Positions 21,084-34,153 are shown, counted from the stretch's first letter. The stretch: DNA of 64,000 bases from Carettochelys insculpta (GCF_033958435.1 NC_134160.1:12883001-12947000); one strand, 5' to 3'. Translations and numbers: made by a program. The notes: a model not told the origin generated them from the letters alone.

Positions 21084-21735
21084 CAGGGCTGGATTAAGGG
21101 CTGCAGTCTCAACAGCCCTTGCAGTCTGCTTGCTGCATTCTGGACCAGCTCTGCTTGCCAGAGGAAGCAGCTCTGCAGGCTGTCACTAACCTCCACTCCT
21201 GGAGCTGCATCACTGTGACAAGCACTGCACTCGGAACCTCTGTCCCAGCACTGTCCTCGCCTGCAGGCTCTGTCCCACCCCAGCTCCCATGGGCTGTGAT
21301 TCATGGCCAATGGGAGCTGCAGGGGGGCGCTGCCTGTAAGTGCCCTGACCCCAGTCCCCTGCTCTCTCCCACTCCTAAATCCCTCATGAACCTCACCCCA
21401 TCACCCCAGCCCTCTCCCACATCCTAAGCCTGAGCTCCCTCCCACACCCAAACTCCTGCCCTGACCCTGCACCCCCATCTCAACCTCCTTCCACCTCTCA
21501 CACTCCAAATCCCTTGATCTGGAGCCCTCTGCACCCCAAACATCTTATCGCCAGCCTCAAGCCAGAGCTCGGCCCCCAGTAGGAGCCCTCACCCCTCCAG
21601 CACCGCACCAAAGCTGTCTCAATCCACTGCCCCCTCTTGCACATAGATCCCCTCGTTTTTGGCCCCAGTCCAGAACCTAGAGGGCCCCACAAAATCTAGT
21701 AGACCCGTGCCCACAGGAGAGTTAATCCTGCCCTG
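21084..21735. mobile_element. hAT-like non-autonomous element with C-rich interior
   Basis: The left end CAGGGCTGGATTAAGG and the inverted right end CAGGGCAGGATTAACT form about 14-bp terminal inverted repeats. The interior is a run of CCCTGACCCC-type C-rich sequence. The typical 8-bp hAT duplication is not clear, but a 12-bp direct repeat CTTGAGTGCCAG lies just outside at 21056-21067 and 21738-21749. Confidence 0.5.
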
Positions 21736-21904
21736 CTCTTGAGTGCCAGAGCCTAAAGCGAAACACAACTAGGAACAAATGTAATGGCAATGCCTGCACT
21801 TGAACAATTGCATTAGTTAATGTGTTAAAAGACCAGTAAAGATTTAAGTGTTAGGATAAGCCCCTAAAATACATATTATATTACCCATAAAATACAGAGA
21901 TTTA

Positions 21905-22110
21905 TTTTTTAATGTGGACAGAGTGTGGCCTGGGGACAGAGTAATAGCCTAAGGCTCAAGAGACCTGGCCCCGTTGCCAGCTCCGGCACTTCATCTTCCT
22001 GTGCTTCTGCTTCTCCCTCTATAAAATGGGGAGAGTTACGCTTTTCTTGTGAGAGCTGTGAATGAAAGGATCAAGGTGTTATTATTACAATAAAATAGAT
22101 CTATGGCCTA
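21905..22110 (+). repeat. MIR-like SINE remnant
   Basis: The order GGCTCAAGAGACCTGG, TTGCCAGCTCCGGCACTTC, CTATAAAATGGGGAGAGTTA follows the MIR/amniote SINE layout (tRNA-like part, core, 'AAATGGGGA' block). It is strongly diverged. The rest of 21736-22846 shows nothing recognisable and is AT-rich. Confidence 0.55.
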
Positions 22111-24065
22111 ACACAGCCCTACAAAACGTCCAGAAAATTGACTAGACCAGTCACAAAAAATACTCGCTTATCTCAACAGAGGGGCAGGTGAGAAATAAGT
22201 GAGTTCATTTTACTGTGCAAGTTTGATCTACTACTTTCTTAAAGGGCACCTTCAACCTAAATATCCCATTTGTGTCTGAAAATTGTTTACACCTATTCTT
22301 GTTGTAAATGACACCGACATTTTATGTAAGTGAAAAGAGTTAGTGAGAAAAGTTGTTTTTCCCTTTCCTACTTGTTTGTTGACTTTATGGCTTTGACAGC
22401 ACTTTGAGTAGTCAGTTTTTCTGTTTCTCTTTTAGAATCAATCAGTGTCTTGTGTCCCTCAGACATCACCAGAGAAACAGAAAAAGCCTCATTGGTATCG
22501 CAACAAAGAATTGTGTTTTTTTAAAACAATCTGGGCTAGTGCTTCTGTTTGAATCTTTGTGGTGTGCAAAGAAGATCTGTAAGATGGTGGGTTTATTATT
22601 GTTAATGTTTTTTTTTTCTTTTGAAAATATCAGTCAAGCTGATTCTAGATCTGATGGAGACTCTCTGAGGAAGTATATTGTTCACTGGCTCACCTACATT
22701 TAAGAGGGGGAGATCTTTGAATTTTCACAAAGATTTCTCTTCTCCACAAAGCTAATTCATCATTGAAGTTAGGTGTAAACAAAATCAAAGGAGTATGAGC
22801 TGTAAACAGTATAACTAAAAATTCCTTTTGTCTCTCAGATGCTTGGTGTAACCCTTCTATTAATGCCAAATGCCTGCCAGAAGGGCCAGGTTCAACTCTT
22901 GTGGGGTTTTCCTGTCAAGGATACAACTAACCAGCTCGAGCCCCCACCCAGTGGCCTGGGACAATTTCACCCCCATGCTAGGTGCCTGTAAGGCGGTTCT
23001 CCCCCGCTCTCGCAAGCACAGAGTCTGAGATAGACTCTAATATCCAGCTCTGTCTTTTGACAGATAGGGAGAATTAGTCAAGCCAGACTTACAGCTATAT
23101 AGCCAAAACATAGGGAGAACCATGACACTGACCAAAATAGCTCAACCAGTACTACTACTCTCTTACAATCCTTTAAACCAGGGAGCCCTGTGTAATCAAT
23201 GTCTTACACAGATATGGCAACTGCCCTGTCCCCTACAACAACCCAGAGCATTGGTGAGATCTCACAACTCCCACATTAAGTGTCAGCTTAAATTGTGATT
23301 TTACAACTACATGTTTACAATAGACCAAATCTCATGGCTTACTTGCTACCCATTAGGCTTTGCCTGAAAAGGTATCACACATGCACACCTTTGCATTCTC
23401 ATGCACATGACCTCTGGGAGACACATTCCTCCCAGCCTTCAGCAGCACTGCGTTCTCCTGCTCCCCATTCCCCACACTACCAAAGACAGGGGAACTGCTG
23501 CTGCCCCCCACTTGAGCAGCCCACCTCCTCATCCAGCAGCTGCTGCATCCTCACCCCCCAGGAAAGGTAAGCGGCTTCTGAAAGCGGTGGTTGGGCCCCC
23601 TCCACGGGCCTCCTCCTGTGGAGTGGCCTGGGAGGGGTGAGTTTGGGCAGAGCCCTTCCTTTCCACCGGGACTCCAGAGGGGTGGCTGCATAGCCAGGGG
23701 TGGGGTGTTAGGGTGTGCCCCTGCCCCACCCCTGCAGCCACCCCCCCCTTACTGCCCCCCCACCCACACCCAGCCGCCGCTGGGGGCCCCTCCTCCACCT
23801 AGGCCCCCTTCTAACCAACTGCCCCTTCCTTCTCCCCCTGGTTTCTTGAAGGCTCTGTAGCAGCTGCTGTGGGCCCCCCCCCCAGGCGCACGTGGGCACC
23901 CCCACCCCCCCATTTCCACCAGGTTGGCTGTGCCCACGCCCCCTCCCACCCACCTTTATTTTTCACTTCACCCAAGCGCCTGAGCCCCCCCCCACGCACA
24001 AACTTCAATTCCCCACATCCCAGTGCAGAAAAGGAGCCATCTGACCATCTTGTGCTGGGAGCAGC

Positions 24066-24075
24066 GGCCATCTTG
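24066..24075 (-). promoter_or_regulatory. YY1-like site in Tx1 leader (copy 2)
   Basis: GGCCATCTTG, the reverse complement of CAAGATGGCC, fits the YY1 consensus closely. It lies at the same place as in copy 1, about 190 bp before the ORF1 start. Confidence 0.4.
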
Positions 24076-24266
24076 GGTTTCACCTTCCCCTGACCTCACT
24101 GCCCTTGCTCTGCCCTTCCCCCATCTGACTGGGTCCTCAGCCTGGCCGGTGGGGGAGGGGCAGCCACGCCTCCACCCTTCCTTCCACTCCACTCTCCTCC
24201 CCTCCCCCGCTCTCTCTTAAAGGCCCCACACCCAACAAACTTCCCCCATCTTATAAACCCGCCACC

Positions 24267-27057
24267 ATGACCCCCACACCTGCCGGAGGGTCATCCGGTG
24301 ACCCCCTCCTCCCCTTGTCTTCCACTGTCACCCCTCCCACCCCCGAAACGGCGGCCCACTCATCCAGGGCCACCCAAGACTCTGCTGCCATGTTGGCTGA
24401 GGGTGCGGGCGCAGGCTCCGGGGCTCCCACCACCTCCGCCGCGGCGTCCTCCAGCAACCTGGCCCCGCACCCACCCCCCCAAAAGGGCAGAAAGGGCCAG
24501 GGGAAAAGGAAGGGCAAGAGCCCCGCCCGGAAGGCTAAACCCCCCGTGGCGGGGACTCTCCCCCCGGCTGCCCAAGCACTCGCCACAGCCTCCCCTTCTC
24601 CCCCTCCCCCTGCTCCCTCCACCACCCCTGGGGGCCCCGACATCTCGGCCCCCAGGTCGTATGCCCAGGCGGCGGCCGCCGCCCCGCACCCTGCTCCTTC
24701 CGCCTCCGCCAGGACTACCATCCCCGACGGTCGCGGCCCCTTCCCCGTGCTCACCAGGAGGCACGGGGTCCGCTGCCTCCTGGTGGCTGCCTCGCCCCAC
24801 GTGGAAACCTACGTGCGGGCGTTGGCACGGGTGGTGGGGTCCGCGGCCGTGGTGGCGGCCTCCCGGATGTTTGGGAAGATCGTCTTCTTCCTGGCTTTGG
24901 AGGCTGCCGCCCAGGAGGCGGTGGAGAGGGGCCTGGCGGTTGGGGGCGTGCACGTGCCCCTGGAGCCGCTGGAAGACCTGGGCGTGCGGGTGGTGTTCTC
25001 GTCCGTCCCGCCCTTCCTTCCCAACGCCGCCCTTCTGCCTTTCCTCACTGCCCTGGGCTGGCCTTTGACGGTCCTGAGTCCCCTCCCCCTAGGCTGCAAA
25101 GACCCCGCCCTCCGGCACGTGCTCTCATTCCGCCGGCAGGCCCGAGTCCAACTGCCGCCGGCGGCAGCACAGGGCGGGGTGGCCCAGGAGGGGACTATAC
25201 TGGTGCCCCATCAAGGGGCCCAGTACCGGGTCTTCTACACCCTGGGGGAGGCCCGGTGCTTCGGGTGCCGGGCGGCGGGGCATGTCCGGAGGGATTGCCC
25301 CCTGGCCCGGCACAAAGGAGAGGAGCCCGGGACCTCCTCCGACCCGGGGGGCGTCAGCCACGAGACCGGCGGCGCCCCGACCGCGACAGGCCCTGGGACT
25401 GCCCCTCCTCTTTTAGGCCCGGACGGATCCATCGCCGCTTGGGCGTTGGAGGGCGCCCGGCAGCATGGTGCCGGGAGAGAAGAAGCGGGCGCCGGCACCC
25501 GAGCGGGCACAAAAGCCGGGCCCGTGGAGGAGAGGGAGGCAGGGCCGGCGGCAGGACCAAAAGAGGGCCCACCCCAGGGCGGGTCGCCCCTCTCCCTCGC
25601 CGCCCCACCCCCCTCCTCCCTCCCTCCCTCGTTGTCGGCCCTATCCCCTGGCCCCTCCTCCTCTACTGCCCAGCCCGCCTCCTCGGAGGACTGGGTATTG
25701 GTGGGGGGGAAAAGGAAAAAAGGGGGTGCGCGCGTCCGGCACCCCACCCCGCCGGAGGACGGGGTGGAGGTGCCACGCAAGGCACCCAAGAGATCCGCCA
25801 GCCCCGCTCCACCCGCCGAACCCCCGGCTACCAACCATCTGCCGGGGGTGACGGAGGTTGCCGCCACGGCGGCCGAGGAGATTAACACCCCCTCGGCCCC
25901 GGAGCCAGAGCCAAAAGAGGCCGAGATGGCCCGCCCCGTGCCCGCGCCCTCCTCTGACACCCCTCCGGCCGCTACCCAGGCGGCTGTAACGGAGCGCCCG
26001 GAGGAGGTGGCTCCCGGACTCGCCCTCCTCTCGCAGGAGGTCGAGGCCCTGGGCCTCACCCCGGTGGCCCTGGACATGGAAGGCCTGCTATTAGAGGCCT
26101 GTGGGCCGCCCACGGACTCTCCCCCACCCCTCCCACTTTCCCCCACCCCTCCCACCAGCGATCCCTCACTTGTCACCTCCTTCCGCCCTGAGCTGTCCCA
26201 AGGGGCAACCCCTCCCTCAACTAGGGACGACTCCCGCTGAGAGTGCCGGCACCTCAACCTCTACCCTGCCATTGCCTGAGGAAGCCCCCCTCCTGGAGAC
26301 CTCCTTGGCCCATATTTCCGCCCTTGCTCCCACCTCGGCCTCACTGCTTGCCACCCCCGCCACACCCCTTCCCAGCCAATGCCCCACTCCAGAACCCGCA
26401 ATCCCCCCCACTCTAAACCCTCCCCTTCCTCCTCCCCCCCCACTCCTTCCTTTCCCTCCCCCCCATGACCCCTCTCTTCCCCCACTGATCTCTACCTCCC
26501 CTGCCCCCATACCTCCCCCTCCCTTTTACCCCTGCCCACTCATACCTGCCCCCGAGGACGTAACCCCTCAGGAGGCCCCTCTTGCACTGCCCTCTCCCAG
26601 CACTTCTGGGGCTGCTCTCCCTCCGCCGCCCTCATCCCTCCCAAACTTAGGCCCCAGTCCCTCCCCCAACCTCTTCTCTGGCCAGGGGGCCCAAGAGAAC
26701 GCGAGGCCGACGGGTTCTCAAGACCCCGAGACCTCGGCACCCCACGCGCTGGCGGGTGAAATGCGCCAGTTCTTGGAGGACGTTCGCGGCTCCAAGAACA
26801 AGGTTACTCTTGCCCTCCAGCGCTGGGGAGATTTTCATTCTGTCCTGGAGTCCGCGAGGGCCCTTCTGAGGGAGGGTAAGGGGACCGGGAAGAGGGACGC
26901 CGCGGTCTACCAACGGGCCCGTGGCTTCCGCGACGCCCTCGTCACCTTTGGCGTGGCTCACGGCTTGCTGCGTGGCCCCACGGGAACCGCCGGCGCTCCC
27001 TCTGGCGAGGATCCTCCCCAGCCCTCCAAATGGCGCCGTTCATCTTTGCCACACTAA
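24267..27057 (+). pseudogene. Tx1 ORF1, copy 2, broken by a 119-bp deletion
   Basis: ATG 24267 (context GCCACCATGA) is open to a stop at 26238-26240 (657 aa). At 26231/26232, 119 bp present in copy 1 (10507-10625) are missing, which shifts the frame. The rest of the protein lies in the frame that ends at 27057, 28 nt inside ORF2. The knuckle CFGCRAAGHVRRDC is intact. The C run that is short in copy 1 has its full 8 C here (26434-26441), so each copy carries a different single break in ORF1. Confidence 0.85.
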
Positions 27058-30000
27058 ACGTCAGGGGCTGCGGGTCGGGTCTCCGCAGGTGCCGAGTGCT
27101 CTCCTTCCTCCGAGAGGGCGGGTACTCGGTCACCTTTCTACAGGAGACCCACACTACTCCGGCCTCCGAAGCCAAGTGGCGGCTGGAGTGGGGAGACGGG
27201 GTCCACTTTAGTCATCTCTCGGCCCAGCGGGCCAGGGTAGCGACCCTGTTCTCCCCAGACCTGCAGCCCGAGGTGCTGGGGAGCGTCGAGGTCGTGCCGG
27301 GCCGCCTACTGTATCTCCGGGTGCGGGTGGAGGGGCTGCCTCTTCACCTTGTCAACATCTATGCCCCGACACTCGGCCCGGAGAGAACCCCTTTCTTCCG
27401 GCAGGCGGCGGCCTTCCTCGACACCATCGATCCTCGCGAGTGCCTGGTCCTCGGCGGGGATTTCAACTGCACCCTCGAGGAGCGGGACCGCACAGGGACC
27501 GAGAAGTGCCAGGCCGCTGCGGACGTCCTCAGGGAGCTCATTAACCGTCGCTCCCTGGTGGACGTCTGGTGCAGCCACCACCCGGACGAGGACGCCGGTT
27601 TCACCTACGTCCGGGTGGTGGGCCATAAATCTGCACACTCCCGGTTGGACCGCATTCACATCTCGCGGCACCATCTCTCCCATGCCCACGCCTCCAGCGT
27701 ACGGCCGGCCCCCTTCTCGGACCATCATCTGGTGGCCATGAAGGCTTCCCTCTCGCCGGGGAGGCGGGGGTCGGCCTACTGGCATTTTAACAACAGCCTG
27801 CTGGAGGACGTGGGCTTCGTGGCGTCCTTCCGGGAGTTCTGGCTGGCCTGGCGCGAGCAGCGGCACGCCTTTCCCTCGGCACGGCGGTGGTGGGACCTGG
27901 GAAAGGTGCGCGCGCGGCTCTTCTGCCGCGACTATACTCGGGGGGCCAGCCGGCGGCGGGATGCGTTGACAGGGCAGCTGGAACGGGAGGTCCTTGAGCT
28001 GGAGAGGCGTCTAGCCGCCAGCCCCGGAGATCCATCCCTCTGCGGCACGTACCAGGAGAAGCGGGACGAGCTCAGGACCCTCGACGCCCATCGGGCACAG
28101 AGGGCCTTGGTGAGGTCGCGAATCCAACTCCTGCGGGAGATGGACCGCGGCTCCCGCTTCTTCTACGCCCTGGAGAAAAAGAGGGGCGTCCAAAAACATA
28201 TCCCCTGCCTTCTGGCGGAGGATGGCACCCCTCTTACGGATCCGGCGGAGATGCGCGAGAGGGCTCGCGCCTTCTACGCCACCCTTTTCTCCCCGGATCC
28301 GACCGACGCCGACGCCCGCAGGGCGCTCTGGGACCAACTCCCGTCGGTCAGCACGGGCGACCGGGACCGGCTGGAGCTTCCTCTCACTCTGGCCGAGCTC
28401 TCGGAAGCCCTCCGTCTCATGCCCACCAATAAATCCCCGGGCATGGACGGGCTGACCGTGGAGTTTTACCGCGTGTTTTGGGACGTCCTCGGCCCAGACC
28501 TGCTCAGCGTCTGGGCCGAGGCCCTGCAAAGCGGGGTGCTCCCCCTCTCGTGCAGGCGGGCAGTCCTCAGCCTGCTGCCCAAGAAGGGGGACCCCCGCGA
28601 CCTCAAGAACTGGCGTCCCATCTCGCTCCTCAGCACGGACTACAAGATCATTGCCAAAGCCATCTCCTGTCGCTTGGGGTCCGTGCTGCAGGACATGGTC
28701 CACCCCGACCAGACCTACACCGTCCCGGGCCGCACCATCCTGCATAATTTGTCCCTGGTCCGGGATCTCTTAGAGCTTGGGTGTAGGGACGGCCTGTTGT
28801 TCGCCCTCCTGTCCCTGGACCAGGAGAAGGCGTTCGACAGGGTGGACCACGGGTATCTCCTGGGCACCCTGCAGGCCTTCGGCTTCGGACCCCGCTTCGT
28901 CGGGTTTCTCCGGGTGCTGTACGCTGCCTCGGAGTGCATGGTCAAGCTCAACTGGACCCTGACCGCTCCGGTCAGCTTCGGACGGGGAGTACGACAAGGC
29001 TGCCCGCTCTCAGGACAGCTGTACGCTCTGGCCATCGAGCCCTTCCTCTGCCTCCTTCAGCGAAGGTTGACGGGGTTGGCGCTTCCAGAGGCAGGGCCGC
29101 GGCTAGTCCTGTCGGCGTACGCCGACGACGTGCTCCTCGTGGTCCAGGACCCGGGAGACCTGGCGCGGCTGGAGGCCTGCCAAGCTATCTACTCGGCAGC
29201 CTCCTCCGCCCGGGTCAACTGGGTCAAAAGCTCTGGCCTGGTGGTCGGGACCGGCTGGCAGACGAGCCGCCTCCCACCCGCGCTTCAGGCCATCCGGTGG
29301 AGCGCGGGTCCGCTGCTCTAACTAGGCGTCTTTCTCTCCGCCACGCATCCCTCTCCGCCGGAAAACTGGCAAGGCCTAGAGAGCAGGGTCGCTGAGCGGT
29401 TGCGGAGGTGGACAGGGCTACTCCAGTGTCTCTCCCTCCGAGGGAGAGCGCTGGTGTTGAACCAACTAGTCCTGTCCATGGTCTGGCACCACCTCAGCAC
29501 CCTGGTCCCACCCCCCGGGTTCCTGGACCAGCTCCAGAGGTTAATCCTGGAGTTCTTCTGGCCAGGACTGCACTGGGTCTCTGCAGGGGTACTCCATCTC
29601 CCCCCGGAGGAGGGGGGACAGGGCCTGACCTGCACGCGCACTCAGGTCCATGTCTTCCACCTCCGGGCCCTGCAGAGGCTTCTCAACACCAACAGTGCAG
29701 ATAGTCCGGCATGGAGCACGCTGGCGCACGCTTTCCTCCGCCGTTACTGAGGGCTCCGATGCGACCGGCAGCTCCTCTATTTATCCTGCAGAGACCGTCC
29801 GCGAGGCCTCTCGGAGCTGCCGGCCTTCTACCAGGACCTCCTCCGCACTTGGCGGCTGCTCGCAGCCTCCAGGTCCTTAGGGGCCACCGTCGGAGAAGAC
29901 CTCCTCGCGGAGCCCCTGCTACACAACCCCCACCTTCGTGTGCAGGCAGCGGAGTCTCGCACGGTGCGCCGGAGGCTGGTCCTAGGTGGAATCACCAGGG

Positions 30001-30956
30001 TCGGAGACCTCCTGGACTACGAGCGGGGGGACTGGATGGAGGCCCCGGCGCTCGCCCGGCGCATGGGGCTCTCCGACCTACGCTCCCCCCGTCTCGTACT
30101 CCGGGAGGTGAAGGCTGCCCTGCCCTCCACCGCTCACAGTTACCTCGGCCGGGTCCTGCGAGAGGGTGCACCCTGCCCCCCTCCCACTCCTAACCCTCCG
30201 GACCTCTTCGTGGGCCCCCGGCTTCGCGATCCTGCCCGCCCCCCTCCCCCCCATCACCTCAGCCGGCTGCACACTTTCCATCCGGTCCCCTTCCGAACCG
30301 CGCCTCGACACCTTCTGTACGCGCTCGTGCTTCACACGCTCCACTTCCCCACCCTCGTGTCCCGCCCCGATCACAAATGGCGGGACCTCTTGCCGTCATC
30401 GGAGGGTGGGGAGCCCCGGTGGGCCGGCCTCTACTCCACCTTGGTCCCGCGGCCCGCCGGGGACATCAGCTGGAGAATCCTCCACGGAGCGGTGAGCACG
30501 GGCATGTACCTGGCGCGGTTCACCCCCATCCCGGACACCTGTACCTTTTGCGGCACGAGGGAGAACCTGGCGCACATCTACATCGAGTGCGCCAGGCTGC
30601 AGCCCCTCTTCTGGCTCCTCCAGAACCTCCTCTTGAGGTTCTGGCTGCACTTCTCCCCACACCTTCTCATCCTCTCACACCCTATCCGTGGCCCCACAAA
30701 GTCGCGGGATCTCCTCGTCAGCCTCCTCCTGGCCACGGCCAAAATGGCCATTTACAAAACCAGGGAGAGGAGGCTGGCAGGGGGGGTGACCTGCGACTGT
30801 GGGGCCTACTTCCGTTCCTCCCTCCACTCACGAATCCGAGCAGAGTTCCTCTGGGCGGCATCTACCAACTCCCTGGACGCCTTTGAGGAACGGTGGGCGC
30901 TGTCCGGGGTCCTCTGCTCGGTGTCCCCCTCTCGCTCCCTCATTTTAAACCTTTAA
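27030..30956 (+). pseudogene. Tx1 ORF2, copy 2, two nonsense codons
   Basis: The frame is the same length as copy 1 (1308 codons plus stop) but is interrupted at codon 764 (29319-29321, TAA where copy 1 has TAT) and codon 907 (29748-29750, TGA where copy 1 has CGA, a CpG transition). The endonuclease here keeps GGDFN, LDRIH and SDHH. RT keeps DQEKAFD, RQGCPLSGQ and YADD. The C-terminal CTFCG zinc motif is intact after the stops. The open 763-residue part would contain the nuclease and the catalytic RT core but lack the C-terminal zinc region. Confidence 0.88.
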
Positions 30957-31109
30957 CCCTCACTCCCGCTCCTGGTTTTTCTTTCGTTGTCCCCCGTATT
31001 TACTTGGAACCGGGCTGTTTTTAATGGGTCCCCTCTCATCGTGTGAGGGGCCTTGTAGCCGTGGGCAGGCTATGCCTGCTCACTCCCCCGGCATCCAATA
31101 TGTACACTT
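30957..31109 (+). other. Tx1 3' UTR with stem-loops (copy 2)
   Basis: The same two hairpins as copy 1. Hairpin 1 (31030-31050) has one mismatch. Hairpin 2 (31061-31083) keeps ten pairs through one G-T wobble, and its loop is TAT instead of TAC. Confidence 0.6.
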
Positions 31110-32446
31110 GGCTTTTCACTCTCTTTAGCTTTTTGATGTTGTTTTACTCATTCTTCCATCATGATGGAATCTTCCAGGGAGAGAGGAGATACATTTTTAA
31201 TGTACCTAAAAATAAGCAGCATAGTAGGGGAAAAAATTAAAAAATCTGCCTCCACACTGCAAGCCACCTGGAAGGCCTTCTTCCCAAGTTGAGAAGACAC
31301 AAGCAAAAGCCATTTTTATTTAAAAATACCTTTATTAAATGGTGCTCAGGAATCTGAAGAGTTTAAAATATTAGTGAATTAGACAAAACTTATACAAAGA
31401 TGTCCCTTTGACAACATGGCTGGGAGTCAGGACACCACAGTTCTATTCCTGATATTGACTTAATACTTTGTGGGTAGGCAACTTAATTAGGCCAGATTAG
31501 ATTTTCAGATGTTGAGCTCCCACAATCAGGGGCAGATTTTCAAAAGACTTCAGTGGTATTGTCAACAAGAAGTGCTCACAAATTGTTAGTCAGGCCCTCA
31601 ATAACCATGAGCATGGCCTTTAAATCACGGCCACCTCCACGTAATAGATTTGGCATTCTTCTTTTATTTATCTTCTGAATGTTGAGCTTGTGGGGTTCAT
31701 GTTTTCAAGCTTTACTCTGCAACCAGGATGGCTAGAAATGCACATGTCATTTCAGTAATAGCTGGGAGTCCTATGTAGTCACGTGATGCCAGGAGCTAGG
31801 GCTCTGGGCATAACTTTGTGCGATAAAACTACAAGAATTGGCAATGCTAGTTCACTCTCATTTAGGCACCTAGTTAAGGGGCAGATTTCCAATCGGTCCA
31901 CATCCTGACAGCTCAATGAGTTACACCGATGGGCAAATTTCAGTTCTCTTGTTAACACGTAAGGAACCTTTGATAAAGAGTGAAGGCAATTTCCTGATTT
32001 TCTGGGCTCCCACTTGTGGCTTTTGACCTTGAGGGAAGGTGCGGGGAGGGTTGGTAATATTGTATTACCCTTTGCCAGATCTCAACTGGCACATGCTCAG
32101 TAGAGACCTTGGAGAGTTTAACAAGTAAAACAGCCAAAGATTCTGCCTGTGCCAAGTGTGCTCCAGCATGTACCCCAAGTGTGTGCATGCAACGTGTGTG
32201 CAGCACTCCTGGTGCACTGCAACTTTCCCTGTAATCGCAGCTCTTGTGTGCTTTGGGCCAGGCTGAGGCCTGGCACCAGAACTGAGTGCAGGGAGCCTGT
32301 CTCCCTGGTGCCCCCATTGGCCTCCTGCTAGTGCCCAGGCACATGCAAAAGGAACTGCCTGATTTGACTGGCTGGAGAACAAGAGCCAAACTAGTGGGAT
32401 GGGCAAGTAAGAGTTTGGTGAGCCTGGGACTGGATGCGGGAGAGGG
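31110..32446. other. Stretch without a gene; weak ancient repeat traces
   Basis: Around 31425-31570, GGGAGTCAGGACACCACAG and two copies of CAGATTTTCA resemble old amniote MIR-type and 'bending' repeats, but too weakly for a family call. The rest shows nothing. Confidence 0.35.
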
Positions 32447-32950
32447 CAGGGTCGCCAACCGTCAGTAAATTTATGGACAGTCCATAAAAAATTAGCTGAA
32501 ATTGGATGTGTCTGTAAAGTCCTTAAAAAAATTTAGATGTCCATAAATTTTGTAAAAGTACAATTAAATTTTTTAAAAACCCAGCAATTATTCTATAGTA
32601 ATTAAATTTCTTCTGTGCTGCTTCAGCCATTTTACTGCAGAGCAGTGGAAACTGGACATTTTGGTTGTTTGTTGAGCTTAATGGTTGAGGTGACATAACC
32701 GTGAATCATGTGATGTTATCATCTACATTATCCTGCCGAGCTTGCGCCAGCACATCAGCAAGATGACTGGCAATGAAAGTGAGTTAAATAACATATTGTT
32801 CTTGTGATATATGAATGACGTTTACTTTCACTTTTGGTCATTTATGTTGTCTTAATATAGTATAAAAATTATGTCCATAAAAAAATTTGCCTGTCCTTAA
32901 ACTTCCCCCATTTTGTCCATAAATGAAGTTTCTGTGGGTTGGAAACCTTG
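32447..32950. mobile_element. hAT-like non-autonomous element, AT-rich interior
   Basis: The left end CAGGGTCGCCAACCGTCAG and the inverted right end CAAGGTTTCCAACCCACAG match at most positions, and both are followed shortly by TTTATGGAC. Flanking octamers GGAGAGGG and GTAGTGGT agree at 5 of 8 positions, as expected for a decayed 8-bp duplication. The interior repeats GTCCATAAA and CTGTCCTTAAA in both orientations. It is non-coding. Confidence 0.65.
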
Positions 32951-33409
32951 GTAGTGGTGGGGCAGGGAGGGGGCAGACAAGCGAGAAACTGTGACTGGGG
33001 GAGGTGAGGAGACTGCATGGAAATGTGGCTACGGAGGAGAGACTGGAACTGCCTCTGCCTCACTGTTTCTTTGCTGTCAGCAAGTATCAGCAAAACCCAC
33101 TGATCGCTATGTGTCTCGTCTCACTGCGGTTGGGCAATGTAAAGGATGACAGCCTACTACTGGTGCCAGTCACACCATTCGCTCAAGGCTGTGTGCGCAA
33201 TGGAGTTCAAGTTGCCAACTTTACTAGTGACCCATAGGCGTGTCAACATGATGCCAGTAGATAACTCTGAATTTCTTTTGCTTTTTAAAACACTGAGGAA
33301 ACGATTCCCAAAGCTTCCCAAAGGACATTCAGGTTGCAGTGTCGCATACTCAGAAGTTAGGTAGTCAGGTAAGATTTCCATTGCAATTTCAATTTGACTC
33401 TGTATGTGT

Positions 33410-33475
33410 GTGTGTTATGGTACAGAGATTGATTATGTTAGTGCACAGGACCACCCAAAGCAGGGCTCCGTTCTG
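33410..33475 (+). repeat. Ancient amniote interspersed repeat fragment
   Basis: GCAGGGCTCCGTTCTGCTAG then GGGCTGTACAGG matches the core of the element at 59819-59945 (CCCCATCATGCTAAAGGCTG TACAAATAC region). The family is not resolved. The surrounding 32951-33953 has no gene. Confidence 0.4.
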
Positions 33476-33953
33476 CTAGGGGCTGTACAGGTAGTATTAC
33501 TAGAATTAAAGACTAACCTGTACAATTAACATATCACAGAGGGAAAAGGAAGGGGAACTTTCCCTGGTTTTGCTTTTGCTTTATTGTTTGGTTTGGCCAG
33601 TGCTTTGTACTGTCCTGTTGTGCACATTTTTTTCCTGCCCCCTCTCTCTTTTCTGTCACCATCTCATTGCCATACCCCTCTCACTTGAGCTTTCTTCTGG
33701 GTTCTTTCCTCTTTGTCTCTGATTCCATCATCTTTCCTCTGATCTGCCATTCCTGCTCCCCCACCTCACTCCTGTCTCCCTCATCCCTTACGGCTGCCTC
33801 TTCTCGGCCTCCTCATCAGCTTCTGACTGATCCAGAGTGCACTCTGCCAGGCCTGCTGCAGCCTCTTCATTCTGACAAAGGTCTGAAGTCTGACCTGCTG
33901 TTTGCTGGGGAGGGAGGCCTTGGAACTAGGGCACTTCTAGTGATAGTGCTGGG

Positions 33954-34153
33954 CCAGGTCCCTGTAAACTGAGCGTTTGTGCAGCTGCTCAGGAGAGATT
34001 CCAGTGACCCACAGCTGTTTACCAGAGTACCCACAGCGGGGGTTGTGTTTCTACTGGTGGTGCACATTCACACATGCCTCAGTGCACATAAAATTATTCC
34101 ACACCTGGATGAAAAAGTCTGCACATGGATGGAAAAGCTTAGTGGGAACACTG
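33954..34153. mobile_element. hAT-type MITE, 200 bp, with perfect 8-bp target duplication
   Basis: GTGCTGGG occurs at 33946-33953 and again at 34154-34161, immediately flanking the element. The right end, inverted, reads CAGTGTTCCCACTAAGC. It shares long stretches (TGCAGCTGCTCAGGAGAGAT; TGGTGGTGCACATTCACAC) with the copy at 55417-55618. The 8-bp duplication and CAG ends fit hAT. It is non-coding. Confidence 0.8.

Larger units (their letters stand above)
22847..31109 (+). mobile_element. Tx1-clade LINE, copy 2, near full length
   Basis: Same start (TGTAACCC) and end as copy 1, about 8.26 kb, in the same orientation and starting 16.1 kb further on. A candidate short target duplication CTTGG flanks it (22842-22846 and 31107-31111). 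Outside these points the flanks have nothing in common with copy 1. Mutations relative to copy 1 include many CG-to-TG/CA changes, a 119-bp deletion in ORF1 and two nonsense changes in ORF2. Confidence 0.9.

Noticed and set aside
24248..24266. TATAAA 14 bases before the ORF1 start of Tx1 copy 2 as a TATA box
   Set aside because: It is too close to the start codon, and copy 1 has TACAAA at the same place.
6710..31109. Tx1 copies as a tandem segmental duplication
   Set aside because: Flanking DNA on both sides differs completely and similarity starts and stops at the element ends, so they are separate insertions.
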